Positions 1 to 7,990 of a DNA stretch of 64,000 nt are shown one piece after another. Source of the DNA: Mesorhizobium tianshanense (GTDB taxonomy: Bacteria > Pseudomonadota > Alphaproteobacteria > Rhizobiales > Rhizobiaceae); assembly GCF_007830515.1 (NCBI RefSeq), contig NZ_VLKT01000031.1, positions 26,873 to 90,872 on the forward strand, given 5' to 3'. Numbering within the stretch: the first letter of the stretch is position 1; every line of letters starts with the position of its first letter. A model generated the notes under the pieces. It did no database searches. It saw only the letters and a list, made by a program, of their open reading frames with translations, and was not told the DNA's origin. Both the position numbers and the translations under genes were made by a program.

Positions 1-1
1 C

Positions 2-1108
2 ATCCTGAATAACTTCAAGAATCTCGCCGACATTATCTACCGCTCCTTTGCGGGCCTCGGCATAAACGCGTCCTCTGGCAACCTTTCCGCCGACAGTCTC
101 CTGCGGCCCGGCCGCATTGCCGCGACTGGCTTCGAGGGCGCCTGGCCGCTGCTCGAACAGGCAAGCCAGCTTCTTGGCTTCCCTGAGTTCTTCGGCAACG
201 CGCTCACCATCTTCGTGCTGCTTTTAGCGTGGTTCCTGGTCATCATCGCCTTCTTTATTCTTTCCATCCAGCTCTTCATCACCATCCTGGAGTTCAAGCT
301 CACCACGCTGGCCGGTTTCATTCTGGTGCCCTTCGCGCTCTGGAATCGGTCGGCCTTTCTGGCCGAGCGCGTGCTCGGCAATGTGATCTCATCGGGCATA
401 AAGGTCATGGTTCTCGCCGTCATCGTCGGCATCGGCTCCACGCTCTTCGGCGAGTTCGCTTCCGCGCTGCAAGGCAAGGAGCCGGATCTGGCCGCCGCCA
501 TGGCACAGGTGCTTGGCGCGCTGGCCCTGCTTGGGCTCGGCATCTTCGGGCCTGGGATCGCCTCGGGCCTTGTCTCTGGCGCACCGCAGCTTGGCGCGGG
601 CGCCGCACTCGGAACCACGGCGGCCGCCGCCGGTGCATCGCTCGTTGCCGGAGGTGCGGCGTTTGCCGGCGCGCGCATGGCAACCGGCGGCAGTCTCGCC
701 GCAGTCCGCGCCGGCACAACCATGGGATCGGCTGCTTCCACGGCTTGGCAGATCGGACGTGCAACCTCGCCCGACTCCGGCCTGTCCGGCGTAGCTGCTG
801 GAATTCACGGCGTCACAAGTGCCGTCGCCGGCGCTGCGACAGGCGGAGCGCGATCTGCTGCAGAAGCTTTCAGGCGCAGCGCCGATGCCGGCCATGAAGC
901 CGCCTGGACTGCGACCGGCGGTACGCCGACCGCGTCAATGACCGGAACTCCTGCCGCTGCGAGCTCCGATACTGCGCCGACCTGGGCGAGGCGCCTTCGC
1001 TCCGAACAGACCGCGCGAGCCCATCGTCACACCGCCATGCAGGCTGTCCGTGAGGGCGATCGGCCGGGCGGCAGCGCCAATCCCTTCCTCAACGATAAGG
1101 ACGACTAG
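2..1108 (+). CDS. trbL: P-type conjugative transfer protein TrbL (5' partial)
   Basis: Polytopic inner-membrane component of the trb mating-pair-formation (type IV secretion) system, counterpart of VirB6. The frame is open from base 2, so the N-terminus lies outside the window; about 368 codons are present. The visible part has several strongly hydrophobic segments (roughly residues 70-100 and 130-200 of the partial protein), followed by a long Ala/Gly/Thr-rich, low-complexity C-terminal tail, as is usual in TrbL. The stop codon abuts the trbF start without a gap, which indicates translational coupling. The downstream order F-G-I is the canonical trb order and supports the call. Naming by family and synteny is firm; the exact element type is inferred. 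Confidence 0.88.
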   Translation: MLNNFKNLADIIYRSFAGLGINASSGNLSADSLLRPGRIAATGFEGAWPLLEQASQLLGFPEFFGNALTIFVLLLAWFLVIIAFFILSIQLFITILEFKLTTLAGFILVPFALWNRSAFLAERVLGNVISSGIKVMVLAVIVGIGSTLFGEFASALQGKEPDLAAAMAQVLGALALLGLGIFGPGIASGLVSGAPQLGAGAALGTTAAAAGASLVAGGAAFAGARMATGGSLAAVRAGTTMGSAASTAWQIGRATSPDSGLSGVAAGIHGVTSAVAGAATGGARSAAEAFRRSADAGHEAAWTATGGTPTASMTGTPAAASSDTAPTWARRLRSEQTARAHRHTAMQAVREGDRPGGSANPFLNDKDD

Positions 1109-1840
1109 ATGCTCTTCAAGCGACCGGTTCAGCGTTACGGGAAGATACCCGAACCCGTCACACCGTATCAAAAGGCCGGCCAACTCTGGGATGAGCGTAT
1201 CGGCTCCGCCCGCGTTCAAGCCAGGAACTGGCGGCTCATGGCCTTCGGCAGCCTGGCACTGGCGATCGGCCTTTCCGGCGGGCTGATGTGGCAATCGATG
1301 CAAAGCCGCGTCGTTCCCTACGTCGTCGAGGTCGACCGGTTCGGCGAAGCACGCGCCGTCGCACCGGCGATCCAGAACTACGAGCCGTCGGATGCACAGA
1401 TCGCCTGGCATCTCGACCGCTTCATTTCGAATGTCCGCGCCATCTCTACCGATCCGGTGCTGGTGCGCCAGAACTGGCTTTCGGCCTACGACTTCGCCAC
1501 CGACCGTGCCGCTCTTTTCCTCAATGAATACGCGAAGGCGAACGACCCGTTCGGAAAGATCGGTACGCGCAGTGTTTCGGTGCAGGTCACCAGTGTCGTG
1601 AGAGCCTCCGACAACTCCTTCCAGGTCAAGTGGTCCGAACAGGTCTATGAGCGCGGCAGCCTCGCCAGCACCAGTCGCTGGACCGCGATCCTTACAGTAG
1701 TGATCCGCCCGCCTAGCAATGCAGACCAGCTGCGCCGAAATCCCCTCGGCGTCTTAATCAATGCCATCGACTGGTCGCGCGAACTCGAGAACGCCGCGCC
1801 GACATCCATTTCCCCGAAGGAGTCCGCCAATGAAGAATAA
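1109..1840 (+). CDS. trbF: Conjugal transfer protein TrbF (VirB8-like)
   Basis: VirB8-type scaffold protein of the trb conjugation apparatus. It has 243 residues with a short cytoplasmic N-terminus, a single transmembrane segment around residues 41-63, and a periplasmic domain of about 170 residues of the VirB8/TrbF fold. It starts directly after the trbL stop and overlaps the trbG start by 11 bp, so the genes are clearly co-transcribed and coupled. The length matches TrbF of rhizobial elements. Nothing is missing or truncated. Confidence 0.9.
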   Translation: MLFKRPVQRYGKIPEPVTPYQKAGQLWDERIGSARVQARNWRLMAFGSLALAIGLSGGLMWQSMQSRVVPYVVEVDRFGEARAVAPAIQNYEPSDAQIAWHLDRFISNVRAISTDPVLVRQNWLSAYDFATDRAALFLNEYAKANDPFGKIGTRSVSVQVTSVVRASDNSFQVKWSEQVYERGSLASTSRWTAILTVVIRPPSNADQLRRNPLGVLINAIDWSRELENAAPTSISPKESANEE

Positions 1841-2858
1841 AATGTCCTCGGTCCGTGCCGCGCTGATCCTGTCGGCGTCGGCAGCGGTCCTCTGCGCCTG
1901 TGCATCAAAGCCGGTACCGCCACCTCAGATTTCCTATGACGCTGCTGATTTCAAACCGGCTGCAATTGAGAAGGCCCCGGAAAAGCCGGTCAAGATAGTC
2001 GAGGTGCCAAAGCCCCTGCCGCTACCCGGCCAATTACAGCCTGACTTGGGCAAAGTCGTTGCAGACAAGCGCTCCCCTGAAGAACGTGTCGTAGATGCCA
2101 ACAAGGCGGCGACGCAGCAACCCACCAAGTATGGCTATATCAACGCGGTACAGGTCTATCCCTATACGGAAGGCGCACTTTACCAGCTCTACGCAGCACC
2201 CGAGCGCGTCGTCGACATCGCCCTGCAGCCAGGCGAGAAACTCTCATCTGTGTCGGCCGGCGACACAGTGCGCTGGGTGATTGGCGACACTGTCAGTGGT
2301 TCCGGCGACAACCAGCGAACCCATGTGCTGGTGAAGCCCTTCGCACCGGGGCTCAGCACCAATCTGGTCATCAGCACCGACCGGCGGACCTATCACCTGC
2401 AGCTTCAAAGCACGGAAAGGACGGCTATGGCGGCGATTTCCTGGACCTACAGCGAGGACCAGATCATCGCGCTTCGCCGGCGCAACGCTCAAGCCGAGGC
2501 AGCCATGCCGGTGGCATCGAATGTGGCGCTCGAGAATATTCGCTTCCGCTATTCGATTACCGGCGACGCGCCGCCTTGGAGCCCGACGCGTGCCTTCGAC
2601 GATGGCAGCAAGGTCTATATTGAATTCCCGCGCCGCATCGATCAAGGCGAGGCGCCGCCGCTCTTCGTCGTCGGAGCTGACGGGGACAACCAGCTCGTCA
2701 ATTACCGCATGCGCGGCAACTATTACATCGTCGATCGCCTCTTTGCCGCGGCCGAACTGCGGCTCGGCGCCAAGCAGCAGCAGGTCGTCCGCATCACGAG
2801 GACTGACGGCCGGCAACCGCCCCGGCGGATAGCACTTTTTGCGCGTTCCGTCAGGTGA
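1830..2858 (+). CDS. trbG: Conjugal transfer protein TrbG (VirB9-like lipoprotein)
   Basis: Outer-membrane-associated core component of the conjugative channel (VirB9/TrbG family), 342 residues. The start at 1830 is preferred over the longer upstream option because a purine-rich ribosome site lies at 1815-1822 and translation then begins with a classical lipoprotein signal: basic N-terminus, hydrophobic stretch, and a lipobox-like LCAC near residue 26. Upstream residues look like read-through of trbF. A Pro-rich region follows the signal, then the beta-rich VirB9 domain over the C-terminal two thirds. It overlaps trbF by 11 bp and is followed after 13 bp by trbI. Confidence 0.9.
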   Translation: MKNKMSSVRAALILSASAAVLCACASKPVPPPQISYDAADFKPAAIEKAPEKPVKIVEVPKPLPLPGQLQPDLGKVVADKRSPEERVVDANKAATQQPTKYGYINAVQVYPYTEGALYQLYAAPERVVDIALQPGEKLSSVSAGDTVRWVIGDTVSGSGDNQRTHVLVKPFAPGLSTNLVISTDRRTYHLQLQSTERTAMAAISWTYSEDQIIALRRRNAQAEAAMPVASNVALENIRFRYSITGDAPPWSPTRAFDDGSKVYIEFPRRIDQGEAPPLFVVGADGDNQLVNYRMRGNYYIVDRLFAAAELRLGAKQQQVVRITRTDGRQPPRRIALFARSVR

Positions 2859-2871
2859 GGGGGAAGGATTC

Positions 2872-4086
2872 ATGACCGATACTTCCCGCTCCAATGCTCC
2901 GCCGAAACTCGATCCCGAACAGCTGCAGTTACGGGCCTCACCCCGTCGTGCGGTACGGTTCAAGCGCGGTGTGATCATCGCGATCGCTGCACTCGGATCC
3001 AGCGCCATATTCGGCGTTACCATCCTGGCGTTGCAGGGACCGGCACTGCGCATCAAAGAGCAGGCGGAAGAGCTATACAACACCGGGAGCAAGCCAACCG
3101 CCGAGGGACTTGAAACGCTTCCAAGAGACTATTCCGGAATCAAGCCGAACGCGCCTGTGCTCGGCCCGCCATTACCAGGCGATCTCGGCCGGCCGATCCT
3201 CGAACGCCAGCGCCAGCTCGGCATCGCGCCGGGGCACGAGATTTCCGACGAGGAACAGCGCCTTGCTCAGCAGGCGATTGAGGCACGTGAATCGAAAGTC
3301 TTTTTTTCGATCGAGAATCGACCCCGGCAGATAGACGTCGCCGGCAGTGGGCAGGATGTGCAGAGGCCATTTGAGCCGCTTCCGCAATCCGATGCCGCAC
3401 GCGCGTCGGCTTCCGTTGCCCCGGCCGAGGGCGACCAGAACAATCAGCAGCGCAAGCTCGATTTTATCAGCCAGCGGAACACAAGCGGGATCTACAATCC
3501 GCATTCCTTGCAGACGCCGGCTTCGCCGTATCAGCTGATGGCCGGCAGCGTGATCGCAGCAAGCCTCATCACCGGCATCAATTCCGACTTGCCCGGCCTC
3601 GTCGTCGCACAGGTCACCGAGAACGTGCATGACACAGTCACCGGTGGAATCCTGCTGATCCCACAGGGGTCTCGCCTGATCGGCACCTATGACAGCGTTG
3701 TCGCCTTCGGGCAAAGACGCGCGCTGCTGGTCTGGCAACGCATTCTGCTGCCCGACGGCTCGTCAATCGAAATCGACAATCTGCCCGCGACAGACACCGC
3801 CGGCTATGCTGGCCTTGAGGACAAGGTGGATTTCCACACCTGGCAGCTGATCAAGGGAGTTGCATTAGCCACATTGCTTGGCATCGGCACGGAATTGAGC
3901 CTCGGGGAAGACGAAAGCGATCTGGTGAAGGCAATCCGCGAATCCGCCCAGCAGAACGTCAGTCGGGCCGGCCAGCGCATCACCGAAAAGAACCTCAATA
4001 TTCAACCCACCATCACCGTCCGCCCCGGTTGGCCGCTGCGCGTCGTCGTACACAAGGATCTCGTGCTGCGGCAGTACCCGAGTTGA
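2872..4086 (+). CDS. trbI: Conjugal transfer protein TrbI (VirB10-like)
   Basis: VirB10/TrbI protein that spans inner and outer membranes and links energy to the conjugation channel. It has 404 residues with a cytoplasmic N-terminus, one transmembrane segment near residues 36-57, a Pro-rich periplasmic linker, and the conserved C-terminal TrbI domain from about residue 200. The ATG at 2872 is chosen over an in-frame TTG 33 bp upstream because a purine-rich GGGGAAGG stretch precedes it. It is the last recognisable trb gene here; trbH, usually next to trbI in Ti-type operons, is absent and a DUF2274 gene takes the place, as in many rhizobial integrative elements. Confidence 0.9.
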   Translation: MTDTSRSNAPPKLDPEQLQLRASPRRAVRFKRGVIIAIAALGSSAIFGVTILALQGPALRIKEQAEELYNTGSKPTAEGLETLPRDYSGIKPNAPVLGPPLPGDLGRPILERQRQLGIAPGHEISDEEQRLAQQAIEARESKVFFSIENRPRQIDVAGSGQDVQRPFEPLPQSDAARASASVAPAEGDQNNQQRKLDFISQRNTSGIYNPHSLQTPASPYQLMAGSVIAASLITGINSDLPGLVVAQVTENVHDTVTGGILLIPQGSRLIGTYDSVVAFGQRRALLVWQRILLPDGSSIEIDNLPATDTAGYAGLEDKVDFHTWQLIKGVALATLLGIGTELSLGEDESDLVKAIRESAQQNVSRAGQRITEKNLNIQPTITVRPGWPLRVVVHKDLVLRQYPS

Positions 4087-4098
4087 ACAGGAGTAGTC

Positions 4099-4371
4099 AT
4101 GGCCAACCTGAAATTGGGAAAGCTTCCGGACCGGACGCCTTCCAAGATCACTATCACCGTTAGCGCGGACCTGAGCCAAGCGCTCCAGGAATATGCGGCG
4201 CTTTACCGTGAGACCTACGGCGAGTCGGAAACGGTGGCCGAACTCATTCCATTTATGCTGGCGGGGTTTTTGGAAGGCGACCGAGCGTTTGCCAAGGCCA
4301 GAAACCAAGGCCTACCGGCTGCGGGCATGTCGGAAAAATCTCGGCGCCTACGCGGTTCAGGTTCGGACTAG
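4099..4371 (+). CDS. DUF2274 domain protein, trb-associated
   Basis: Small protein of 90 residues of the DUF2274 family, which is found almost exclusively just downstream of trbI in proteobacterial conjugation clusters. It begins with a motif around LGKLPDRTPSKIT that resembles the start of ribbon-helix-helix-like proteins, followed by a helical region. An excellent ribosome site (AGGAG) precedes the ATG and the gap to trbI is 12 bp, so it is part of the trb operon. Its function in transfer is not established; a DNA-binding or regulatory role is a guess based on the predicted fold. Confidence 0.8.
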   Translation: MANLKLGKLPDRTPSKITITVSADLSQALQEYAALYRETYGESETVAELIPFMLAGFLEGDRAFAKARNQGLPAAGMSEKSRRLRGSGSD

Positions 4372-4400
4372 CCGAAGTACAAAGTTGGTCAAGCCGAACC

Positions 4401-4709
4401 ATGGCGAACGCCGCCGAATTTCCCGGTTCTCCAACATCGCTCGCGGAGCTCGAACGATTTCTGGGTGTGGCGGCCTATTTGGTCGTTCGTCATGGCGAAA
4501 CCTATACGCCGACGTTCGAGCGGCTGGAGCACGAGCTTGAGGAAGCGCGGCGGCGGTTCGGAAACCGAGACCGGGCTCGGCGCGTGCTAGCCGAACTGAT
4601 CCAGAATGGGGGACACGTAGGTGCGAAAGCGATAGCACAACTGCGATATGCGCCCCAAACTTCCATCGATAGCGGGATTGTCGCCAACCCGCCCTCGCAT
4701 ACTACGTGA
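4401..4709 (+). CDS. Hypothetical protein between trb genes and integrase
   Basis: Small soluble protein of 102 residues that I do not recognise. Residues 12-75 are rich in charged helices (LAELERFLGV, then a run of Glu/Arg ending in AELIQNGG), suggesting an all-alpha fold; no membrane segment, signal peptide or Cys cluster is seen. It lies on the same strand as the trb genes, 29 bp after the DUF2274 gene, and converges on the integrase gene. Cargo or accessory protein of the integrative element is the only supportable statement. Codon use looks ordinary for the region. Confidence 0.5.
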   Translation: MANAAEFPGSPTSLAELERFLGVAAYLVVRHGETYTPTFERLEHELEEARRRFGNRDRARRVLAELIQNGGHVGAKAIAQLRYAPQTSIDSGIVANPPSHTT

Positions 4710-4792
4710 TGGCTGTCCGGCACCGATGAATTGCAAGGCATCAAAACTTGCAACCGCACAACATCAAAAACTTGTAGTCACACAGCGTGGCA

Positions 4793-6115
4793 TCAGCCCC
4801 GTTCAGGCGGGGTGAACGCGATCCTTTGAAGCCACTGGCGCTTCTGCGCCAGGGACGGTCCGGCGCCGTACTTCGGCCGGATCCATTTGTGGCCCATCAA
4901 CGAGGCGATTACTTTCTCCGGCGCCTCAACTGCCGTTAGCCGATCCTCGAAAGTGTGCCGCAGGCTATAGAGGCTATGCTCCGATGTCGGCAGGAGTTTC
5001 TTGTTGGTGAGCACCTTATTGACGAGCGCCGAAAGCGAGGCTGCCTTGTCACGATAACGCGGGAAGCCGTTCGGATGGAGCTTCATCGCTTCAAGCGCGC
5101 AGCCGACCAGGGGGATGTCGCGCGCTGAATGATCGGTCTTCAGCCGACGGCCATTGGGGCGCACCTGCACATGCGGGGTTTCGTGATCGAGGTGGATTGA
5201 TTCCGTGGTGAGGTTTGCCGCTTCAGAGAGCCTGAGACCCGTGTCGGCGATGAGATAGACAAGATGGCGCGCCTCGTCGTTGAGCCCGTCGAGCGCGCCT
5301 TCGGCGAGAATCTCTCCCTGCACGAACTCCGCCGTGAACGCAGCGCGTTGAGCCGCAACGGCACCGGAAAGGCGCAGATGATGGAAAACTGGCTCCAGCT
5401 TGAGCTGATGAGTGAGGTCGACGACACGCAGCATCTTGGAGATGTGGCCGATGTCCTTATTGGCCGTACCGATATCGAGGCCGCCCCCGACGATCCGCTT
5501 CTGCCACCACTCGCGGAAGGTGACCGCATCATCCCGTGTCAGGCGAGCGATCTCTTTGTCGCCGATGACGCCAATCAAGTTTGCGATCGCTCGTTTCTTC
5601 GGATTACGCCACTTCTTTACCTGGTTTGGCGACATGGCCAGCAGGTTCTGTTGCTCGATCGCCTCGAACTCCTTGATGAGACCGCTCAGGCGCAGTGCTG
5701 GCCGCGGCTCTCCGCCCATCACCGCAGAGACGTCCTTTGCGTCCTCGACCGCATTTGTGTCGAGAAGCAGCTTTATGCGGGCCACGAGTTCGTCGAGCGG
5801 TCCCGCCGCCAGTTCCTCATTAGTGCGATAGGCCACCCCGAACGACCGCGCTCGCTTCCTTGCATCTTCGAAGCGCAGCGCCGCCTCTGCCGACTGGCCG
5901 TCGCCAAGTCTGCGCCAATATGCCTCGAGCCCGGCGCCGAGGCTGCGCACTGCATCGCGGGCCCGTACACCGCGCGGATCGTCAGCAACGGCGACCCCGG
6001 TGGAAATACGTACCAGGCCGCGTCGATCAAACGCCGCAAATTCCTTCGGCACCCGGCGCACGAGATACCAGATGCCGTCACGTTTGTGCGGCCTTGGCGC
6101 CGCAGATCGTCGCAT
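4793..6115 (-). CDS. Tyrosine site-specific recombinase (integrase of the integrative element)
   Basis: DNA recombinase of the tyrosine class, 440 residues, expected to catalyse integration and excision at the adjacent tRNA-Ser gene. The catalytic set is visible in the C-terminal half: Arg295 in TGLRLSE, Lys327, Tyr383-x-x-Arg386 in the YSLRHTF box (Tyr replacing the more usual His), His409 in LMGHK and the nucleophile Tyr416. The N-terminal part (about 145-250) is the core-binding domain. The gene starts 115 bp from the tRNA 3' end and points away from it, the classic layout of an integrase at one end of a tRNA-integrated element. The Tyr for His substitution is seen in other rhizobial phage-type integrases and need not be inactivating. 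Confidence 0.92.
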   Translation of the reverse strand: MRRSAAPRPHKRDGIWYLVRRVPKEFAAFDRRGLVRISTGVAVADDPRGVRARDAVRSLGAGLEAYWRRLGDGQSAEAALRFEDARKRARSFGVAYRTNEELAAGPLDELVARIKLLLDTNAVEDAKDVSAVMGGEPRPALRLSGLIKEFEAIEQQNLLAMSPNQVKKWRNPKKRAIANLIGVIGDKEIARLTRDDAVTFREWWQKRIVGGGLDIGTANKDIGHISKMLRVVDLTHQLKLEPVFHHLRLSGAVAAQRAAFTAEFVQGEILAEGALDGLNDEARHLVYLIADTGLRLSEAANLTTESIHLDHETPHVQVRPNGRRLKTDHSARDIPLVGCALEAMKLHPNGFPRYRDKAASLSALVNKVLTNKKLLPTSEHSLYSLRHTFEDRLTAVEAPEKVIASLMGHKWIRPKYGAGPSLAQKRQWLQRIAFTPPERG

Positions 6116-6128
6116 TATCTCGCTCTAA

Positions 6129-6150
6129 TGTTACACAGTTTGTTACACAG
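6129..6150. repeat. Two 10-bp direct repeats TGTTACACAG between integrase and tRNA
   Basis: TGTTACACAG occurs at 6129-6138 and again at 6141-6150, a spacing of 12 bp, just upstream of the integrase start and inside the presumed attachment-site region. Short direct repeats in this position are typical of arm-type binding sites for the integrase or of sites for an excisionase. Binding has not been shown; the repeats themselves are exact. Confidence 0.6.
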
Positions 6151-6229
6151 TATGAGATATGTTTCGAGCTCCGGCGGTCAAGGTCTACAACGAAGTTTTT
6201 GAAAACTAACGACTTTTATGGGAGTCGGT

Positions 6230-6319
6230 TGGCGGAGAGAGCGGGATTCGAACCCGCGTTACGGTCTCCCGTAAACACACTTTCCAGGCGTGCGCCTTCA
6301 ACCACTCGGCCACCTCTCC
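6230..6319 (-). tRNA. tRNA-Ser (anticodon GGA)
   Basis: A 90-nt serine tRNA on the minus strand. The acceptor stem pairs GGAGAGG with CTCTCC plus a terminal wobble pair, the anticodon loop reads CTGGAAA (anticodon GGA), a long variable arm typical of serine tRNAs follows, the T loop reads TTCGAAT, and the 3' CCA is encoded (6230-6232 on the plus strand as TGG). The 3' end faces the integrase gene, so the 3' portion is the probable attachment core of the integrative element. The tRNA is intact after integration, as usual. Confidence 0.95.
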
Positions 6320-6748
6320 GTCCTGGCATTTCGCGCCGGCCGGTTTTGCCGCGCGGGTTGGGAAGATGCGTCTCCCTTGGGGATTCCGGCCCGGAACTCC
6401 GCACCGTGGGCGCCGTCAACCAGCGGACGCCCTTTCCCCGCACCTGAGCCGTCAAAGCAACAGGCGCGGGGCTCATCTAGTCGATCCGACATCGAATGCC
6501 AAGCCATAACGGCACTCTATTCGTTTTGCCGGGCACCAACGGTTATTTGCGATGTCGCCGGCGCAAGGCTTCGGGTGCGGCGACGGCTCTGCAGCATGAG
6601 GCTGGTGCCGTAGGTCCGTGCATGATCGATGACCGGCGGCGTAGCTTCAAATTCGCGTGTCGCGATTGCGAACAAAGCGCGCGCGCACTATCTCTGTGTT
6701 CGAAACAGATGTTGGAAGTCTGCTAAAGTCTGGAGGGGAAAGGTCTGC
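6320..6748. other. Intergenic region without a supported gene
   Basis: About 430 bp upstream of the tRNA-Ser gene. Short open frames are present on both strands but none has a plausible ribosome site together with a protein-like composition. It must contain the tRNA promoter on the minus strand, though no strong consensus was seen. Composition is like the flanking chromosome. Confidence 0.5.
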
Positions 6749-7072
6749 ATGCTTCGCTTTCTTTTCCGGCTCGCGGCAATGGTTGCGCTTTCGGTTTCCG
6801 TCATCATGGCGGTGATCGACGCGACACGCTCGGTGGCGGTCTCCGCGCTGGTCATGACCCCGCTCAACATAAGCTGGCTCGCCGTTTCGCCGGATACGCG
6901 AAGCGCCTTCGAAAGCTTCGTCCGTGACAAGGCCGGCCCGCTGCTGTGGGACGGCACCTTCGCCTGGGTGCTCGGCCAGCCCGGCTTCGCGGTGTTCGCG
7001 GCGCTTGCCTTCATTCTCTACATGATCGGCTACAGGCGGGAGCGGCCAACCGGGCGGTTCGCCCCGACGTGA
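6749..7072 (+). CDS. Small integral membrane protein of unknown function
   Basis: Predicted inner-membrane protein of 107 residues with two or three hydrophobic segments: residues 3-24, a weaker one around 32-46, and 78-94, ending in a basic, Pro-containing tail. The ATG at 6749 has a good ribosome site (GGAGGGG) a few bases upstream; longer upstream frames lack one. It lies 43 bp before msrA on the same strand, so the two may be co-transcribed. Small proteins of this type are common in rhizobial genomes but I know no function for them. Confidence 0.65.
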   Translation: MLRFLFRLAAMVALSVSVIMAVIDATRSVAVSALVMTPLNISWLAVSPDTRSAFESFVRDKAGPLLWDGTFAWVLGQPGFAVFAALAFILYMIGYRRERPTGRFAPT

Positions 7073-7115
7073 CGACTTCCAGCGTCCCTAACAAAAAGAG
7101 AAAGGGAGACTGCGC

Positions 7116-7781
7116 ATGTTTTTTCTCAGCGACATGCTGAACAAGAAGCTCAATCTACCAAAGCCTGCCGAGGCGCTGCCGGGCCGCGCCAAGCCTATCC
7201 CGACGGCATCCAAGCACTTTGTCTCGAAAAGGCCGCTCAACGGGCCTTATCCCGAAGGTCTGGAGACGGCGATGTTCGGACTCGGCTGCTTCTGGGGCGC
7301 CGAGCGCCTGTTCTGGCAGCTTGAAGGTGTCTGGGTCACGGCTGTAGGCTTTGCCGGCGGTGTCACCCCCAACCCGACCTACCAGGAAACCTGCACCGGT
7401 CTCACCGGCCACGCCGAAGTCGTGCTCGTCGTCTACGATCCGAAGATCGTCTCCTATGGCGAGCTTCTGAAGCTGTTCTGGGAAAGCCACGACCCGACGC
7501 AGGGCATGCGCCAGGGTAACGATGTCGGCACCACCTACCGCTCGGCGATCTACACGTTTGGCGACGCACAGTACCAGGCGGCGATCGCTTCGCGCGACGC
7601 CTATGAGGCCTCGTTGCGCGGTGCCGGCCGCGGCAAGATCACCACCGAGATCGCGCCGGCGCCGGAATTCTACTTCGCCGAGGAAGACCACCAGCAATAT
7701 CTGGCGAAGAATCCCTACGGCTATTGCAATCTGCAGGGCACCGGCGTCGCCTGCGCCATCCCTGCTGCCGTCTCCGCTTGA
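7116..7781 (+). CDS. msrA: Peptide methionine-S-sulfoxide reductase MsrA
   Basis: Cytoplasmic repair enzyme that reduces the S epimer of methionine sulfoxide in proteins, using thioredoxin. 221 residues. The catalytic Cys is Cys58 in GCFWGAE; conserved EVV/YDP and QGNDVGTQYRS-like segments follow, here reading QGNDVGTTYRS. A C-terminal Cys in YGYCNLQGTGVAC can serve as resolving residue. The N-terminal extension of about 45 residues before the catalytic core is usual for the longer MsrA type found in Proteobacteria. The start has a GGGAG ribosome site. A hairpin terminator follows at 7805. Confidence 0.95.
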   Translation: MFFLSDMLNKKLNLPKPAEALPGRAKPIPTASKHFVSKRPLNGPYPEGLETAMFGLGCFWGAERLFWQLEGVWVTAVGFAGGVTPNPTYQETCTGLTGHAEVVLVVYDPKIVSYGELLKLFWESHDPTQGMRQGNDVGTTYRSAIYTFGDAQYQAAIASRDAYEASLRGAGRGKITTEIAPAPEFYFAEEDHQQYLAKNPYGYCNLQGTGVACAIPAAVSA

Positions 7782-7804
7782 GGCCTTTGGCGAAGGGAGC
7801 TGTC

Positions 7805-7833
7805 GTGGCGCTGCATCCCGGCGCCACGCTTTT
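7805..7833 (+). terminator. Rho-independent terminator after msrA
   Basis: Perfect 7-bp stem GTGGCGC / GCGCCAC (7805-7811 with 7821-7827), 9-nt loop, followed by GCTTTT. It lies 23 bp after the msrA stop. Confidence 0.7.
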
Positions 7834-7923
7834 CCAAAAGGTCAAAATTCCGCGTGAATTTTGTTTCGGGCCGTGCCAGATTGGCCCGAAGCGGGAGGAA
7901 GACACTCCTGTCTGATGTCGCAT

Positions 7924-7946
7924 GCCTGCCGGAGAACCGGGCAGGC
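7924..7946 (+). other. Hairpin in the leader of the BMP-family gene
   Basis: Inverted repeat GCCTGCC (7924-7930) and GGCAGGC (7940-7946) with GG..CC pairs extending into the loop, 45 bp before the nucleoside-binding-protein start. It has no T-run, so it is not a simple terminator. It could be a leader structure or an operator; no known riboswitch was recognised. Confidence 0.35.
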
Positions 7947-7990
7947 AGGCGGTGCGTAACGGAAAAAATAACCGACAGGGTGTGGATCAC

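Noticed and set aside
6496..6726. Open frame of 76 codons upstream of the small membrane-protein gene
   Set aside because: No ribosome site, Arg/Cys-rich composition unlike a protein, and it runs into the leader of the real gene at 6749.
7782..7990. Purine riboswitch in front of the nucleoside-binding-protein gene
   Set aside because: Only simple hairpins are seen; the conserved core of known purine riboswitches is not recognisable.
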